Assembly: GCF_036670015.1 (NCBI RefSeq)
Contig: NZ_CP137636.1
Span: 1,280,501 to 1,344,500 of the forward strand
Length of the DNA stretch: 64,000 nucleotides
From: Niallia sp. XMNu-256
GTDB taxonomy: Bacteria > Bacillota > Bacilli > Bacillales > Cytobacillaceae
Direction of reading: 5' to 3'
Shown: positions 26,976 through 36,702 of the stretch, piece by piece
Layout: each line of letters starts with the position of its first letter
How positions within the stretch are numbered: the stretch's first letter is position 1
Made by a program: the position numbers and the translations under genes
Notes under the pieces: model-generated
What the model was told of the DNA's origin: nothing
The model's input: only the letters and a program-made list of their open reading frames with translations
The model's database searches: none

Positions 26976-27209
26976 GTGGTTATGATGAATCAACAAACAC
27001 CAGTAAGCGAATTACCTAAAATAAGCAAGCCAGCGAATCGTGCTCTTCATCAAGCTGGGTTTTATCGATTGGAGCAATTTACGCAAGTAACGGAATCTGA
27101 AATTATAAAACTCCATGGGGTTGGACCGAAAGCGGTGAGAATCCTCAATGAAGCATTAAAGGAAAAAGGACTATCCTTTGCCAAAAATCATAAGAAGGCA
27201 GGAGAATGA
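26976..27209 (+). CDS. Helix-hairpin-helix DNA-binding protein
   Basis: A 77-residue protein with an RpoA-CTD/HhH-like fold: ISKPANRALHQAGFYRLEQF, VTESEIIKLHGVGPKAVRIL. GTG at 26976 has AAAGGAGCG seven bases upstream and fits better than the frame's ATG at 26934. Such short HhH proteins bind DNA non-specifically. Its stop overlaps the start of the next gene (ATGA), so the two are translationally coupled and probably work together. Confidence 0.85.
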   Translation: MVMMNQQTPVSELPKISKPANRALHQAGFYRLEQFTQVTESEIIKLHGVGPKAVRILNEALKEKGLSFAKNHKKAGE

Positions 27210-27622
27210 TGGAAACAATCATCATTAAAGATCATATTAAGGTTTATTATGAAAGAGCAAAATCATTTCCAGAAGGGATTTTAACGGCCCATCAAACATT
27301 ACATTCAATCATTCCTTTTTCACAACACAGAAGATATTTTGGTATATCGCGTCCTGAAGGGAAAGATGGTGTGATTGTGTATAAAGCAGCTGCTGAACAA
27401 TTGGAAGAGGACCAAATTAAAAATTTTCCCCTTGATACTTTTATGATTGCTAAGGGGACATACCAATGCATAACTGTCCTTAATTATGCCAACGATCCAC
27501 AAAACATTTCAAAGGCATTTGAAGAATTAACGGCTTTATCTACGATTGACCCGAAAGGCTATTGCATAGAATGGTATTGCAATGATCGTGATGTGAGATG
27601 CATGGTGAGGACTATTGAATAA
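27206..27622 (+). CDS. GyrI-like small-molecule-binding domain protein
   Basis: A 138-residue stand-alone SRPBCC/GyrI-type effector domain, related to the C-terminal domains of AraC/BmrR regulators, with RYFGISRPEGKDGVIVYKAA and YCIEWYCNDRD. Without a DNA-binding domain of its own it could cooperate with the HhH protein it overlaps by four bases; the pair would then amount to a split regulator (inference). Alternatively it is a small hydrolase like some GyrI-like proteins. Terminator follows. Confidence 0.82.
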   Translation: MMETIIIKDHIKVYYERAKSFPEGILTAHQTLHSIIPFSQHRRYFGISRPEGKDGVIVYKAAAEQLEEDQIKNFPLDTFMIAKGTYQCITVLNYANDPQNISKAFEELTALSTIDPKGYCIEWYCNDRDVRCMVRTIE

Positions 27623-27626
27623 TGCA

Positions 27627-27672
27627 AGTGCCAGACGCCATCTAAAAGGCAATTGTCTGGCACTATTTTGTT
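27627..27672 (+). terminator. Terminator after the HhH/GyrI-like pair (repeat D type)
   Basis: Arms AAGTGCCAGAC and GTCTGGCACT, followed by ATTTTGTTTT. The sequence resembles the terminator at 8138-8171. Confidence 0.8.
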
Positions 27673-27689
27673 TTATCATAATCAACAAT

Positions 27690-27712
27690 TCCCTGTGACT
27701 TGTCGAAAGTGA
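27690..27712 (+). repeat. Short repeat C, copy 1 (upstream of the Wadjet operon)
   Basis: TCCCTGTGACTTGTCGAAA recurs with small changes at 41528 and 52866. Confidence 0.55.
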
Positions 27713-27849
27713 CTAAATCTGAAACTGGAAGTTCATCCCAGGTGGTTTTGAAATAAAAAAATTTATTATCTAACAATAATATGCTAGTTTATAATTAAGA
27801 GATGTTTGATCGTTAGATATATTCTATCACTCTAAGAAAGTTAAAGCAG

Positions 27850-28935
27850 GTGAGTACAATCGATGTCATTGAAACAAGGGTAAGAGGATTTATTGAAGAC
27901 ATTCAACACCCTAAGCAAAAAAGGAAAATGAATATAAATGACTTAGAATTGCAGTTACGGAAGCTTACCGACGATTATTTTGAAATGGATGGGTATTCGT
28001 TATTTTATCAAGCCATTCAAGGGTTGGAAGAGGAAGGAAGGCTGACACCGATTCAAAATCATCAATACAATGCAAAAACGCCGGCCCTTCCTTTATTTTA
28101 CTGGGTTAATATAAAAGCCCAGGAAGTGAAATGGGATCGGCTCGAGATGATGAAATTAAGTGATGTGTTTGACTTCTCCTATTATGAAAGGCATCCAGAA
28201 TGGCAAACAAAAGAGGAATGGGAGCGTATCGAGAAGGTCTACGCGTTTCTAAAGTCTAGTGGGGAACGGGAAAACGTGTCTATTGAAGAAAGAAGTCTGG
28301 AGTTGTTTGGTCATGAAAAGTTTCTGATCGACGGGGACGAATTTCCAGAGGGAAAGGGTTTTCTCGCACGAATTGGTATCACTCAAGACGAGCTTAAAAT
28401 GATGCATTATGGAGAGCCTTTTGTCTTTTGGTTGAAGCAAGGAAAAGAGATTAAGGATGTTCAGCGCGTATTGATCGTTGAGAATCTCTCATTCTTTCAT
28501 ACTTCCATTAAATTATTGGAAATGGATGGGCTTGATTATGAACCTGAGTTAATTATTTATGGGGAAGGGACGAAAATCGAAGAGAGTTTTGCCTTTTTCT
28601 TTCAAATGTTTCCACAAAAAAACTATTTATTCTATTATGCAGGGGATCTTGATGCTGCGGGCTATGGAATCCTAAAGCGATTGATCGATAAATACTCCGA
28701 TTGCTGTATCCAGCCTGCATTAAAAATATATCGAAAAATGCTTCAATGTCTGGAACAAAGCAATGAGCAAAAGTTAGGTCAAACCCAAAACTTAAATGAA
28801 GTGCTCCAATCCCGTGATGCATTCTTTCAATGGTTTACGGAAGAGGAGAAAGAGCTGTTACAGCAACTATGGCAGGAAAATAAACGGATTCCCCAAGAGG
28901 TCTTAACAATTGAAACATGGAGGAATTGGATGTGA
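27850..28935 (+). CDS. jetD: Wadjet defence protein JetD (TOPRIM nuclease)
   Basis: The DNA-cleaving subunit of Wadjet, which cuts closed circular DNA extruded by the SMC-like subunit (361 aa). The N-terminal half is the arm/DNA-binding region (DUF3322-like). The C-terminal half is a DUF2220 TOPRIM domain with catalytic Glu211 in VLIVEN and the DxD pair Asp266/Asp268 in YYAGDLDAAGYG, a good fit to topoisomerase VI/OLD-type TOPRIM centres. The start is taken as GTG at 27850; its ribosome site is weak and a downstream start is possible. It is the first gene of jetD-jetA-jetB-jetC; its stop overlaps jetA by four bases. Confidence 0.9.
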   Translation: MSTIDVIETRVRGFIEDIQHPKQKRKMNINDLELQLRKLTDDYFEMDGYSLFYQAIQGLEEEGRLTPIQNHQYNAKTPALPLFYWVNIKAQEVKWDRLEMMKLSDVFDFSYYERHPEWQTKEEWERIEKVYAFLKSSGERENVSIEERSLELFGHEKFLIDGDEFPEGKGFLARIGITQDELKMMHYGEPFVFWLKQGKEIKDVQRVLIVENLSFFHTSIKLLEMDGLDYEPELIIYGEGTKIEESFAFFFQMFPQKNYLFYYAGDLDAAGYGILKRLIDKYSDCCIQPALKIYRKMLQCLEQSNEQKLGQTQNLNEVLQSRDAFFQWFTEEEKELLQQLWQENKRIPQEVLTIETWRNWM

Positions 28936-30443
28936 ATGAATCATGGGAAGGATTCGCCGAGCGAATGCAACGATTAAATCCACTGTTCGAGCTTGGGAGA
29001 GGAATGGAAGTAGGCGAGCTGAAGCCCCATCTGCAAACCATTCTCATGCAAGTGCTTCTCACGATCTTCTACAGGGAACTAAATGATGATGACCATCGAA
29101 GAAAGTCAGATATTCGTTACGTCGTAGAAGATACGATCAAACAAATGAAGCTTTTAGGAGACGAGAAGCAAATTGAACGGATTACAAGCGGGCTTCTTTA
29201 TCAGGGCAAGGAAGAGTATAGTAAACCGTTTGAAGCCTTGTATTTTGATGAAATGAAACAATCCTGGGAGACGCAAGTGTTTCGCTATGTGACGATGGAT
29301 GAATTATATACCAATTTAGAGCTGGGCGGTTCGATTGTCTATAAACTGACAGATGTTGCCCAGGAAATGATTTTTATGAGCAGGGAAATGGCGGAGGAGT
29401 TCTCCATTACGATTGAACAGCTTTATAGCATGCAGTTGATTAAAAACGGTAATTTTAGAAAAGCTACTCGAAACCTCGATAACCTCATTTCACGAGTCAA
29501 CCGCTTAATGGCAAAGGAATTTACTTTTCAAAAAGAAATGATTAACAACCCCAAAATCTTATTAATAGAAGAAGAATGGCAAAGGGCTGACAATCGTGCT
29601 GAAATTGAAAACCAATTTGAAGAAGAAAAAAATCATTTCCGCACAATTACAAGCATGATTGAGAAAACGAAACGAAGAAATGAAGAAGAGGATGAAATTC
29701 AGAAGGAATTGATGCTCCTTCAGGAAAAGATTGGTCATACACGGCAGCTTCATGACCGATTTGCGAAGCTGGTGATTCAAAATATCTCCTATGAGATGAA
29801 ACTGAAAGCGGAGAACCCTTCCTTGTTTTGGGAAACAAGCCTTGTTTCGTTTCGAGAGCATATTTATGAAAATTGGTTCATTAAGGAAGGGGTTCAGCGC
29901 TTTGAGATGGTTGAACAGGTCCTTTCACCTTTGTTTTCACCTAAGAATGAATTCATTCTGCCATTAGATTGGATTTGGGGGGAACAAGAATTTGATGAAA
30001 AGCCACAAGAGGATCCTGTTATTGAGGAAGAGGTAGAAGAGGCAGTTACTCGGAAGCGGGTGACAAACTGGGATTCTGTGATTCAGGCATGGAGCTATGT
30101 GTTTCAATACTTACAAACATACGGGGAGTTCTCCTTGGTGAATTTAGAGACGTTGCCAGTAGAAGTGCAGGATTTGTGGATGGAAGAGTCCGAAACGATC
30201 GATTTATGGATGATGTTTGATAAAAAGCCGTTAAAGATCCAAGTCCTACATCGGTTAGAAGAAACATTAAGTGATGAGCGGGAAATTCTCCTTTTTAAAT
30301 TAATGAAGGAATACCCGCAGTTTCAAATGTTTGAGGGCTTGAAAATTTATACGAAATTTGATCCGAAAGCAGAGCCTTTCCAATGGCAGCAAATGAAAAT
30401 CACCCCATTTAAGATCTGTTTAGAGGGAGGAGAAGCAAAGTGA
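28932..30443 (+). CDS. jetA: Wadjet defence protein JetA (kleisin-like)
   Basis: Condensin-like kleisin subunit that bridges the JetC heads (about 503 aa). It is acidic and mostly helical, with an N-terminal helical domain, a central coiled coil (about 200-290, rich in E/K) and a C-terminal winged-helix-like part (LPVEVQDLWMEESETIDLWM). Size and neighbours fit the JetA family of type II Wadjet rather than type I DUF3375. GTG at 28932 overlaps the jetD stop (GTGA) and has GGAGG eight bases upstream; an earlier ATG at 28917 is also possible. Confidence 0.85.
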   Translation: MNESWEGFAERMQRLNPLFELGRGMEVGELKPHLQTILMQVLLTIFYRELNDDDHRRKSDIRYVVEDTIKQMKLLGDEKQIERITSGLLYQGKEEYSKPFEALYFDEMKQSWETQVFRYVTMDELYTNLELGGSIVYKLTDVAQEMIFMSREMAEEFSITIEQLYSMQLIKNGNFRKATRNLDNLISRVNRLMAKEFTFQKEMINNPKILLIEEEWQRADNRAEIENQFEEEKNHFRTITSMIEKTKRRNEEEDEIQKELMLLQEKIGHTRQLHDRFAKLVIQNISYEMKLKAENPSLFWETSLVSFREHIYENWFIKEGVQRFEMVEQVLSPLFSPKNEFILPLDWIWGEQEFDEKPQEDPVIEEEVEEAVTRKRVTNWDSVIQAWSYVFQYLQTYGEFSLVNLETLPVEVQDLWMEESETIDLWMMFDKKPLKIQVLHRLEETLSDEREILLFKLMKEYPQFQMFEGLKIYTKFDPKAEPFQWQQMKITPFKICLEGGEAK

Positions 30444-31186
30444 ATGCGGATAGTATCAAAAAAGCATCAGCCGTCTATTTTACACTATTAAAAGAAAAGG
30501 TCATCGATGAAACGAGCGAACACTTTCAAACGTATTTTGATCCTGAAGTGAGACAGACCGTTCTTTTAATGGCCGATGAATCAGGGACCTTTATCATTGA
30601 GTCGCCGAAGCGGATCCATTTGGTCGTCCAGCCAACAGGCTCCGTGTTTGCGACGAATTTTACCCATATGAAAGAAAAGCATAAGCAAGTTGAAACGAAA
30701 AAACACTTTCATCTCATGAGCGTCGTTATCATGTCTTTTTTAGCAGCTATTGACCAAAACCAGGCGGCTAAAATTCGTACGAAACGGGAAGGAATCAGTT
30801 ATTATGCATTGGAACGACAGGTGAACGAATTAGTGAGGAATTGGGACTCGATTCTGAAAAATAATCCTTCCTTTGGGGAAGAGGAAAAGATTGATATGAA
30901 GGACGTTGTCACCACTTGGAAATACATGGAAGTGGATACAGAGGATTATGGAATGAAAAAAGGCAATCGACGGACTCGAATTGGCTTGATTGCGAGCGCC
31001 ATGCGTTTATTAGAAACGGAGGGGCTAATTGTTGTTCTTGATCGTGAGGATATTCCTAAGGCGATTCCAAAACAAGAGCTGTTTGAACGGGTTGAATATT
31101 TATATCATGATTATGATCGTTATGAAATGTTTAAAAAACTGATGACTATAGAGGAGGGGGAGCATGCCGAAAATCCATCGAATTAG
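30440..31186 (+). CDS. jetB: Wadjet defence protein JetB (KITE-like)
   Basis: A 248-residue accessory subunit (DUF6063-like) that works like the KITE/MukE proteins of condensins. It has tandem winged-helix features: QTVLLMADESGTFIIESPKR in the N-terminal half and RTRIGLIASAMRLLETEG in the C-terminal half. GTG start with GGAGG site overlaps jetA by four bases, and its end overlaps jetC by 23 bases, so subunit synthesis is tightly coupled. Subtype II is inferred from length and order. Confidence 0.85.
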   Translation: MNADSIKKASAVYFTLLKEKVIDETSEHFQTYFDPEVRQTVLLMADESGTFIIESPKRIHLVVQPTGSVFATNFTHMKEKHKQVETKKHFHLMSVVIMSFLAAIDQNQAAKIRTKREGISYYALERQVNELVRNWDSILKNNPSFGEEEKIDMKDVVTTWKYMEVDTEDYGMKKGNRRTRIGLIASAMRLLETEGLIVVLDREDIPKAIPKQELFERVEYLYHDYDRYEMFKKLMTIEEGEHAENPSN

Positions 31187-34100
31187 AATTGTCGGCCTGA
31201 AGTATGATGGCATGCAAAAGCAGTATAAGGATACGACGTTTAATTTCCATAATGAAGAGACCTCCACAAATGGTTTAATTTCCATGATGAATGGGGGAGG
31301 TAAGGGTGTTTTTCTTCAAACCATCTTCCAAATCCTTAAGCCGGGGACTGCGTGGGGAAAGCAAAACAATCGGTATTACCAACAGTTCTTTTTTAATCAT
31401 AAAGAGCAATTTATCCCTTATACCTTTCATGTCGTTATTCAATGGGAATTAGATGGTAGTGATCACAGACATTTAGTAACCGGTGGCATGTTTTCAGCTG
31501 AACAACGGATTTCTATGAATGAAGAAGGCATTCCGGAAGGGAAAACATTGGAGCAGGAAGCGAAGATCTTGCCGAATATTTCTTTTTATACGAGAGAATT
31601 CGAAAGTAGAGAAGAGGCCGCGCTTGAGCATCTTCCTCTCTATGAAAATGATGAGGTTGCCGATACGGAAAACTTAAAGGACTATCTTAAATGGAACGGT
31701 TATGATGTGTACCGGGATACGAAGAAGCATTATCGGATTTTGGATACGTACGGAATTAATCGTAAAGACTGGGATATTATGAAAGATATCAATAAGGATG
31801 AGGGCGGAGTCGGAAAGTATTTTGAAGGCGCTGAGGATGACCATTCTCTTTTTCAAAAACGAATCATTCCGACAATCAGTCAAGTTCTATATCGAACAGA
31901 ACATCAAAAGAACGACCTCGTTGAAATTTTTAAAAGTCAGGCAAGCATTGCGAAGGACCTTCCAATTCTTTTAAAAAGAGAGCAAGCCCATAAGGAATTT
32001 TTAGAAGATATTGTTCCATTTGAAGAGCATGTCGCAAACGGTGTACAGCATAAAGATATTGTGGATGAAAGTATAAAGACTGGCAGACAGCTCTTAGGGG
32101 CTTTAGAGCATTTGAAGCAAACAGAGGAGGAAACACTTCTAACGTTAGAAAAAGAACTGGAAAAATTAATGCTCAAACAAGCGGATTTACGCTTTCAAAA
32201 AGACAATTTAGAATTTGCGAAGGCACATAGAGAAGTCCTAGATTGGGAGAAGAAATTAGGAGAAGAACGAGAGAAATATGCGTCTCTACAAGAGATTTTG
32301 AAGGAAAAGCAAGAGCAAAAAGATGAGCTCTCCTTTCAACTCTTATTAAAAGAGTGGCATGAAAACGAACAAACGATACGTGCTCTTTCTGGGCAGATTG
32401 CAACATTGGAGCAAAACAGCGGGTTAGAGCAAACCAATCAGCGAATGGATGAAATTAGGAAAGAGGCAAAAGAGCAGTGGGAACAATCTTCACAATCGAT
32501 AGCAGAAGCCGTTAAAAAATATTCAGGCTACCAATTATCTTTAAAGAAAAAGGCAGCTGGATTGGCGCAGCAAGATAAACAAAAGACAACCGAAATTGCC
32601 CAGCTTCGAACGGAAATTGATGCTCTTTATACGGGAATTCATCATTTTGAGACGAAGGAAGCCGCTCTGATTAAGGAATTTGGCGACCGGTTAACCTATG
32701 ATTTCACGGGCTTTACGAACAGTCTTTCTAAAGGGATTGAAGAGAAAAAGGCTGGTTTGGATGAGCTGCAGGTAAAAATGAAGGACTCAAATGAGCGCCA
32801 AAATGGTCTAGCTACCTCACAAGGTACGATTAATCAAGCGATTCAATTTTCAGAAGAGAAGTGTGAAGAGTTAAAGGCAGCCATTAAGGTTCAAAAGCAA
32901 AAAGAAGCTAAACTATTAGACCGGCTTCAGGGGATCTTAGATGACGTGACAGAGACGTTCACACATGCCATTCTATCGAAATATGCGATGGAAATGGAAG
33001 AATTATTAGTCAAAAATAGAGAGTCAGCCGAACAAATCAAAAAAGAGCTTTGGGAACTTCAGTTGGATCATTCTTTGAACGATGAGCCCTTCTGGATTGC
33101 CAATAAAGATGTGAAGGAATTAAAGGAATGGATTGATGAGAAGACCGGGATTGATGTGTTCTATGGGTCCCAATTTTTACAATCTTTACCAGCAGGAGAA
33201 ATGGCGAAGTCCTTACAGGAAAATCCGCTTCTTCCTTATGGCTTAGTTGTGAGCGCGCAGCAATGGCAAAGAGTGAATCAACAATTCCTTTCCGGAAGAT
33301 TGTTTAATAGCCCTGTTCCGATTTTTCTACGTGAAGAAATGAACAGTGACCATCATCCAGCCACCTTTGTAATCCTGAATGGAACGGAAAAAGGCTTGTT
33401 AACCAATCGAAGTCAATTCACCGATTGGAAAATAGAGATTGCAAAACAAATTGATGAAAAGCAAGAGACGCTGATCGAAATAGAAAAAACGGAAACGTCC
33501 TACCGCCGAATGTTAAAAGAAATCGACCGATTCCTCTCAAGCGAGCTTTCCAGTGAACTAGAGAAGGCTTTAGATCAGGAACAGACGTCGCTGCTATCTA
33601 AAAAAGCGGAATTACAGGAAGTTGTAACCGGGCAGGATAAGGAAAAGGAATTACAGCTTCTGTTTAAGGAACAGCAGGAAAAGACAAAGCGTAAAATTGG
33701 CGAGCTAAAAAAGGATCTTGAAACATTAGAAGAGTATGAACGTGAAAAGACGCTTCATCAAGAAAATGTACGGGTGAAAGGGGAGAAAGAGAAACAGAAA
33801 GAAGCCTTGGAAGAACAGCAGAAGGAAATTGCCAAAGAGCATGGATCGATGATTGAATTGCAGAATGAATGGAATCAGACGTATGTCGAATGGAAAGTGT
33901 CGATCGAACAAAATTTGAAGGAGATTGCTCTTTTCATTGAAGAAGCGGTATTTCCAGCTGACGAAAAGGCAGAGCTTAGTGAAGAGATTCCGCGTTTATC
34001 GTCTTATTTATTAGAAGAGATGAATGGAAAAATGGAAGAGTTAAAACAGCTTCAGAAGTCAAAAGAAGAACAATCAGGAGAATTGCTTGCTTTAGAAGCG

Positions 34101-35630
34101 GAAAGAAAATCGGAACAAAAGCAGCAAACGAAATTAGAAAAAAAATTAAAAACGCATGACAAGGAATGGAAAGAGGCATCAGAGCCGGATGAACCGATAA
34201 GTATTTTAGAAAATATGCTGCAAACGGCACAAAAGGAACTGAAAAGTGCTGAGAAAGTGGAACGGGAACAAGATAAAGCCATCACTGCTGCTGAAACCTC
34301 TTTGCAACATAGTATCGATCAACGAGATAAGTCAGCAAAAAAGGTGGCCAAGCATGAAAAGCAGCCTGAGGAATGGGCAGATTTTGATTTAGAAATAAAG
34401 GAAGTTGAGATTAAAGACCAAACGAAAATGACAAAAGACGAGATCAAGAAGACGGAAAAACGTCAGAAGGAAACCGAGTCGAACATTAACGGATTTGAAG
34501 GGGATCTGTTAACGTTATCCGTTATTTTAAAAGAGGAAGCGGCCGCTTTTACAGATGAAGATTTGGAGAAAATTAAGAGCCAAGGCAAAGCCTGTATTTT
34601 ATCTTGGTGTGAAAAACATCAAGCAATTGAAGAAGAAGGCAAAGAAAAGCATGCGAAAATCGAGCAATCATTACGAAATTTAAAGCTCACAATTGAAGGA
34701 AAGGATTGGGAGCTTCGTTTTAAAAATGAAGTGTTAACAACGCTCGACCATATGGATACGAGGCATTATAGCCATATAGGAAGCATTGTAAAAAATATGA
34801 AGCGATTTTCACAGAGTGGTTTGGAACAATTAGAACGTGATAAAGAATGGGCTGAGAAAGCGCAGAATTTCTGGGCCAGCCGTGCCAGTATGAAAGTTAT
34901 GAGCATTTCAGAGGCGATTCGCTCAATGATTGCGAAAATGAAGCTGAAAAATGAACGTGGTGCCTTCCCGCTCGTCCAGCTTAAAGATGACATTCTGCCT
35001 AAAAGGGCAGAAGAGGTAGAGCCGCTCTTAAAGCAGCATTTCGTAGCATCCATCAACAAAATTACAAAACAATTTGATATGATTGACGATCAAAATCGAA
35101 CGTTAGATGAAGAAATCAAAAAACTAATCAGTGATGAGCAAATTTTATTTGTCGCTCTTCGAAATCGTTATCCGGAACTGCTCGTCTATAATATGAGAAC
35201 GGATAATGCCTTTATGTATGGGAAACCGCAAAGAGAGCATTATTCTACATGGCAGACGATTAATCAAGGATCAAAGACGAAATCCGATGGAAGTGGTGGA
35301 CAGAAATTATCCGCACGCATGGTCATGATGATGATGTTATTATCGGTAAAAAGCGAAACCGATCAAAGTTGGGTTCCGTTAGTTTGTGATAATCCATTTG
35401 GACAAGCGGCTTCAGCCCATGTTCTTGATCCGATCTTCGCAGTCGCTGAAAAGCTGAAGTTCCAATTCATCGTCGTCACTCCGCCTGAATTGGTTAAAAC
35501 CGAAATCAGCCAGCGATTCCAAGCCTATTACAAACTAGACTTTGTTCGTGAAAAGGGCAAAGAAATCGTGTCAGACACCATCGTGCCAGCATTTCGGATC
35601 TATCAGGGAGAAGAAATCATCACGTCGTAA
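31164..35630 (+). CDS. jetC: Wadjet defence protein JetC (SMC-like ATPase)
   Basis: The DNA-loop-extruding motor of Wadjet (1488 aa). The N-terminal head has Walker A-like NGGGKG at 43-48. Long antiparallel coiled coils, very rich in E, K and Q, run from about 260 to 1250 around a hinge-like region near 620-720. The C-terminal head has the ABC signature GSGGQKLSARM (1376-1386) and Walker B PLVCDNPFG with Asp1409. The residue after this Asp is Asn, where canonical SMC proteins have the catalytic Glu; I believe DNPFG occurs in this branch, but that should be checked. Start behind GAGGGGGAG. A perfect palindromic terminator follows. Confidence 0.92.
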   Translation: MPKIHRIRIVGLKYDGMQKQYKDTTFNFHNEETSTNGLISMMNGGGKGVFLQTIFQILKPGTAWGKQNNRYYQQFFFNHKEQFIPYTFHVVIQWELDGSDHRHLVTGGMFSAEQRISMNEEGIPEGKTLEQEAKILPNISFYTREFESREEAALEHLPLYENDEVADTENLKDYLKWNGYDVYRDTKKHYRILDTYGINRKDWDIMKDINKDEGGVGKYFEGAEDDHSLFQKRIIPTISQVLYRTEHQKNDLVEIFKSQASIAKDLPILLKREQAHKEFLEDIVPFEEHVANGVQHKDIVDESIKTGRQLLGALEHLKQTEEETLLTLEKELEKLMLKQADLRFQKDNLEFAKAHREVLDWEKKLGEEREKYASLQEILKEKQEQKDELSFQLLLKEWHENEQTIRALSGQIATLEQNSGLEQTNQRMDEIRKEAKEQWEQSSQSIAEAVKKYSGYQLSLKKKAAGLAQQDKQKTTEIAQLRTEIDALYTGIHHFETKEAALIKEFGDRLTYDFTGFTNSLSKGIEEKKAGLDELQVKMKDSNERQNGLATSQGTINQAIQFSEEKCEELKAAIKVQKQKEAKLLDRLQGILDDVTETFTHAILSKYAMEMEELLVKNRESAEQIKKELWELQLDHSLNDEPFWIANKDVKELKEWIDEKTGIDVFYGSQFLQSLPAGEMAKSLQENPLLPYGLVVSAQQWQRVNQQFLSGRLFNSPVPIFLREEMNSDHHPATFVILNGTEKGLLTNRSQFTDWKIEIAKQIDEKQETLIEIEKTETSYRRMLKEIDRFLSSELSSELEKALDQEQTSLLSKKAELQEVVTGQDKEKELQLLFKEQQEKTKRKIGELKKDLETLEEYEREKTLHQENVRVKGEKEKQKEALEEQQKEIAKEHGSMIELQNEWNQTYVEWKVSIEQNLKEIALFIEEAVFPADEKAELSEEIPRLSSYLLEEMNGKMEELKQLQKSKEEQSGELLALEAERKSEQKQQTKLEKKLKTHDKEWKEASEPDEPISILENMLQTAQKELKSAEKVEREQDKAITAAETSLQHSIDQRDKSAKKVAKHEKQPEEWADFDLEIKEVEIKDQTKMTKDEIKKTEKRQKETESNINGFEGDLLTLSVILKEEAAAFTDEDLEKIKSQGKACILSWCEKHQAIEEEGKEKHAKIEQSLRNLKLTIEGKDWELRFKNEVLTTLDHMDTRHYSHIGSIVKNMKRFSQSGLEQLERDKEWAEKAQNFWASRASMKVMSISEAIRSMIAKMKLKNERGAFPLVQLKDDILPKRAEEVEPLLKQHFVASINKITKQFDMIDDQNRTLDEEIKKLISDEQILFVALRNRYPELLVYNMRTDNAFMYGKPQREHYSTWQTINQGSKTKSDGSGGQKLSARMVMMMMLLSVKSETDQSWVPLVCDNPFGQAASAHVLDPIFAVAEKLKFQFIVVTPPELVKTEISQRFQAYYKLDFVREKGKEIVSDTIVPAFRIYQGEEIITS

Positions 35631-35649
35631 ATTCCGTCGTCACTCTCTT

Positions 35650-35684
35650 AATTCGGGTCGTCACAGTGACGACCCGAATTTTTT
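35650..35684 (+). terminator. Terminator of the Wadjet operon; also copy 1 of palindromic repeat B
   Basis: Perfect 15-bp arms AATTCGGGTCGTCAC and GTGACGACCCGAATT around a single A, then TTTT. The core GTCACAGTGAC recurs eleven more times up to 60.4 kb. Confidence 0.9.
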
Positions 35685-35716
35685 GGGGACTTACCCATCC
35701 CCAAGTTTTTTGAATT

Positions 35717-36702
35717 TCATCTAGATATGGCACCGGGTACTTTTTCCAACCACTCATGGTCAATAAGAAATCGCGTGATTTTTTCTGAGAATGCTCCAGC
35801 TTTACTGATTTGGGTAGAATAGGATGCAACTAATTCATGATTCATTATGGTGCCAAGTGAAAAACCGTACTGGGACAAAAGTGTACCGAATAAACCAGCG
35901 ATATGGTTAACCATGATTCGATCGGAAAACAGTCTCGTTTTTGAACCGGATATTTCGGCTGCATAACTAGGTGGAATGGGAAGTTCATCTTGCTTAAGAA
36001 TTTCTCCTAAAGCTTCATATTGTTTTTTAGCAACTGAAGCACCCTTCTGGAATAATTCAACAACCTCTTCAGAATCTGATGTTTGAGCAAAGCCGATAGA
36101 AAGTGCTTCGATGATTAATAGAGTATCTACTATCAGGTAAAGATTAGCGATTTCCATGCTATTTACCGGACGAGTATCTCCAACCCATCCATTTAAATAA
36201 CTCGATTTTTGTACTACTTCCATCGTTGAGGGTGCCGGCAAGGAAGGGGGTCTCCAGTAGACTCCTTTATCTAGAAGAAGATTCACGACCCTTTCATAGA
36301 TGCTGATGGCGGAATATAGACAATCCCCATGATATTTTCGGATGTCTTCCCTAGTACTAGAGCGAGTGATCGTGAATGAAATTCTAGACCCAGTCGTGCT
36401 CCCATATGGAGGTAGTATAATAAGAATCGATCGGAAAACAAAGCGGATGAGTGTTTATTGATATCCTTCTCTGAAAAGCCAGCTGGAATCGGATACCCCT
36501 CATCACTGAGAAGCTTTTTTCGTGTATTGACAATTTCCGTATTCTTCTGTAACACAAATGAATATAGGTTTTGAATCTCTTCGTCTTTCGTTTGCTCACA
36601 AAATGCGGTTAAATACCAGATTGACATTTCATTAATGGAATATCCGGTCCAAAGAAAACCGAGTTCAGAAGCAGTAAGAGAAATGTGCTCTTCATTCGTC
36701 AT
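35717..36702 (-). pseudogene. DUF3231 family protein, split by a frameshift
   Basis: DUF3231 proteins (about 330 aa, two similar helical halves) are found mainly in spore formers; their role is unknown. Here the first half (start 36702, MTNEEHISLTASELGFLWTG) and second half (to 35717) are in different frames. Reading from the second frame backwards gives ITRSSTREDIRKYHGDCLYS, then AISIYERVVNLLLDKG, which joins smoothly onto GARLGLEF of the first half near 36370-36385. A single-base indel therefore explains both ORFs. Each half has the family's YxxMSIWYLTAF/NLYLIVDTLLI and SDRxxxxxI pattern. It overlaps the end of the reductase remnant. Confidence 0.85.
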
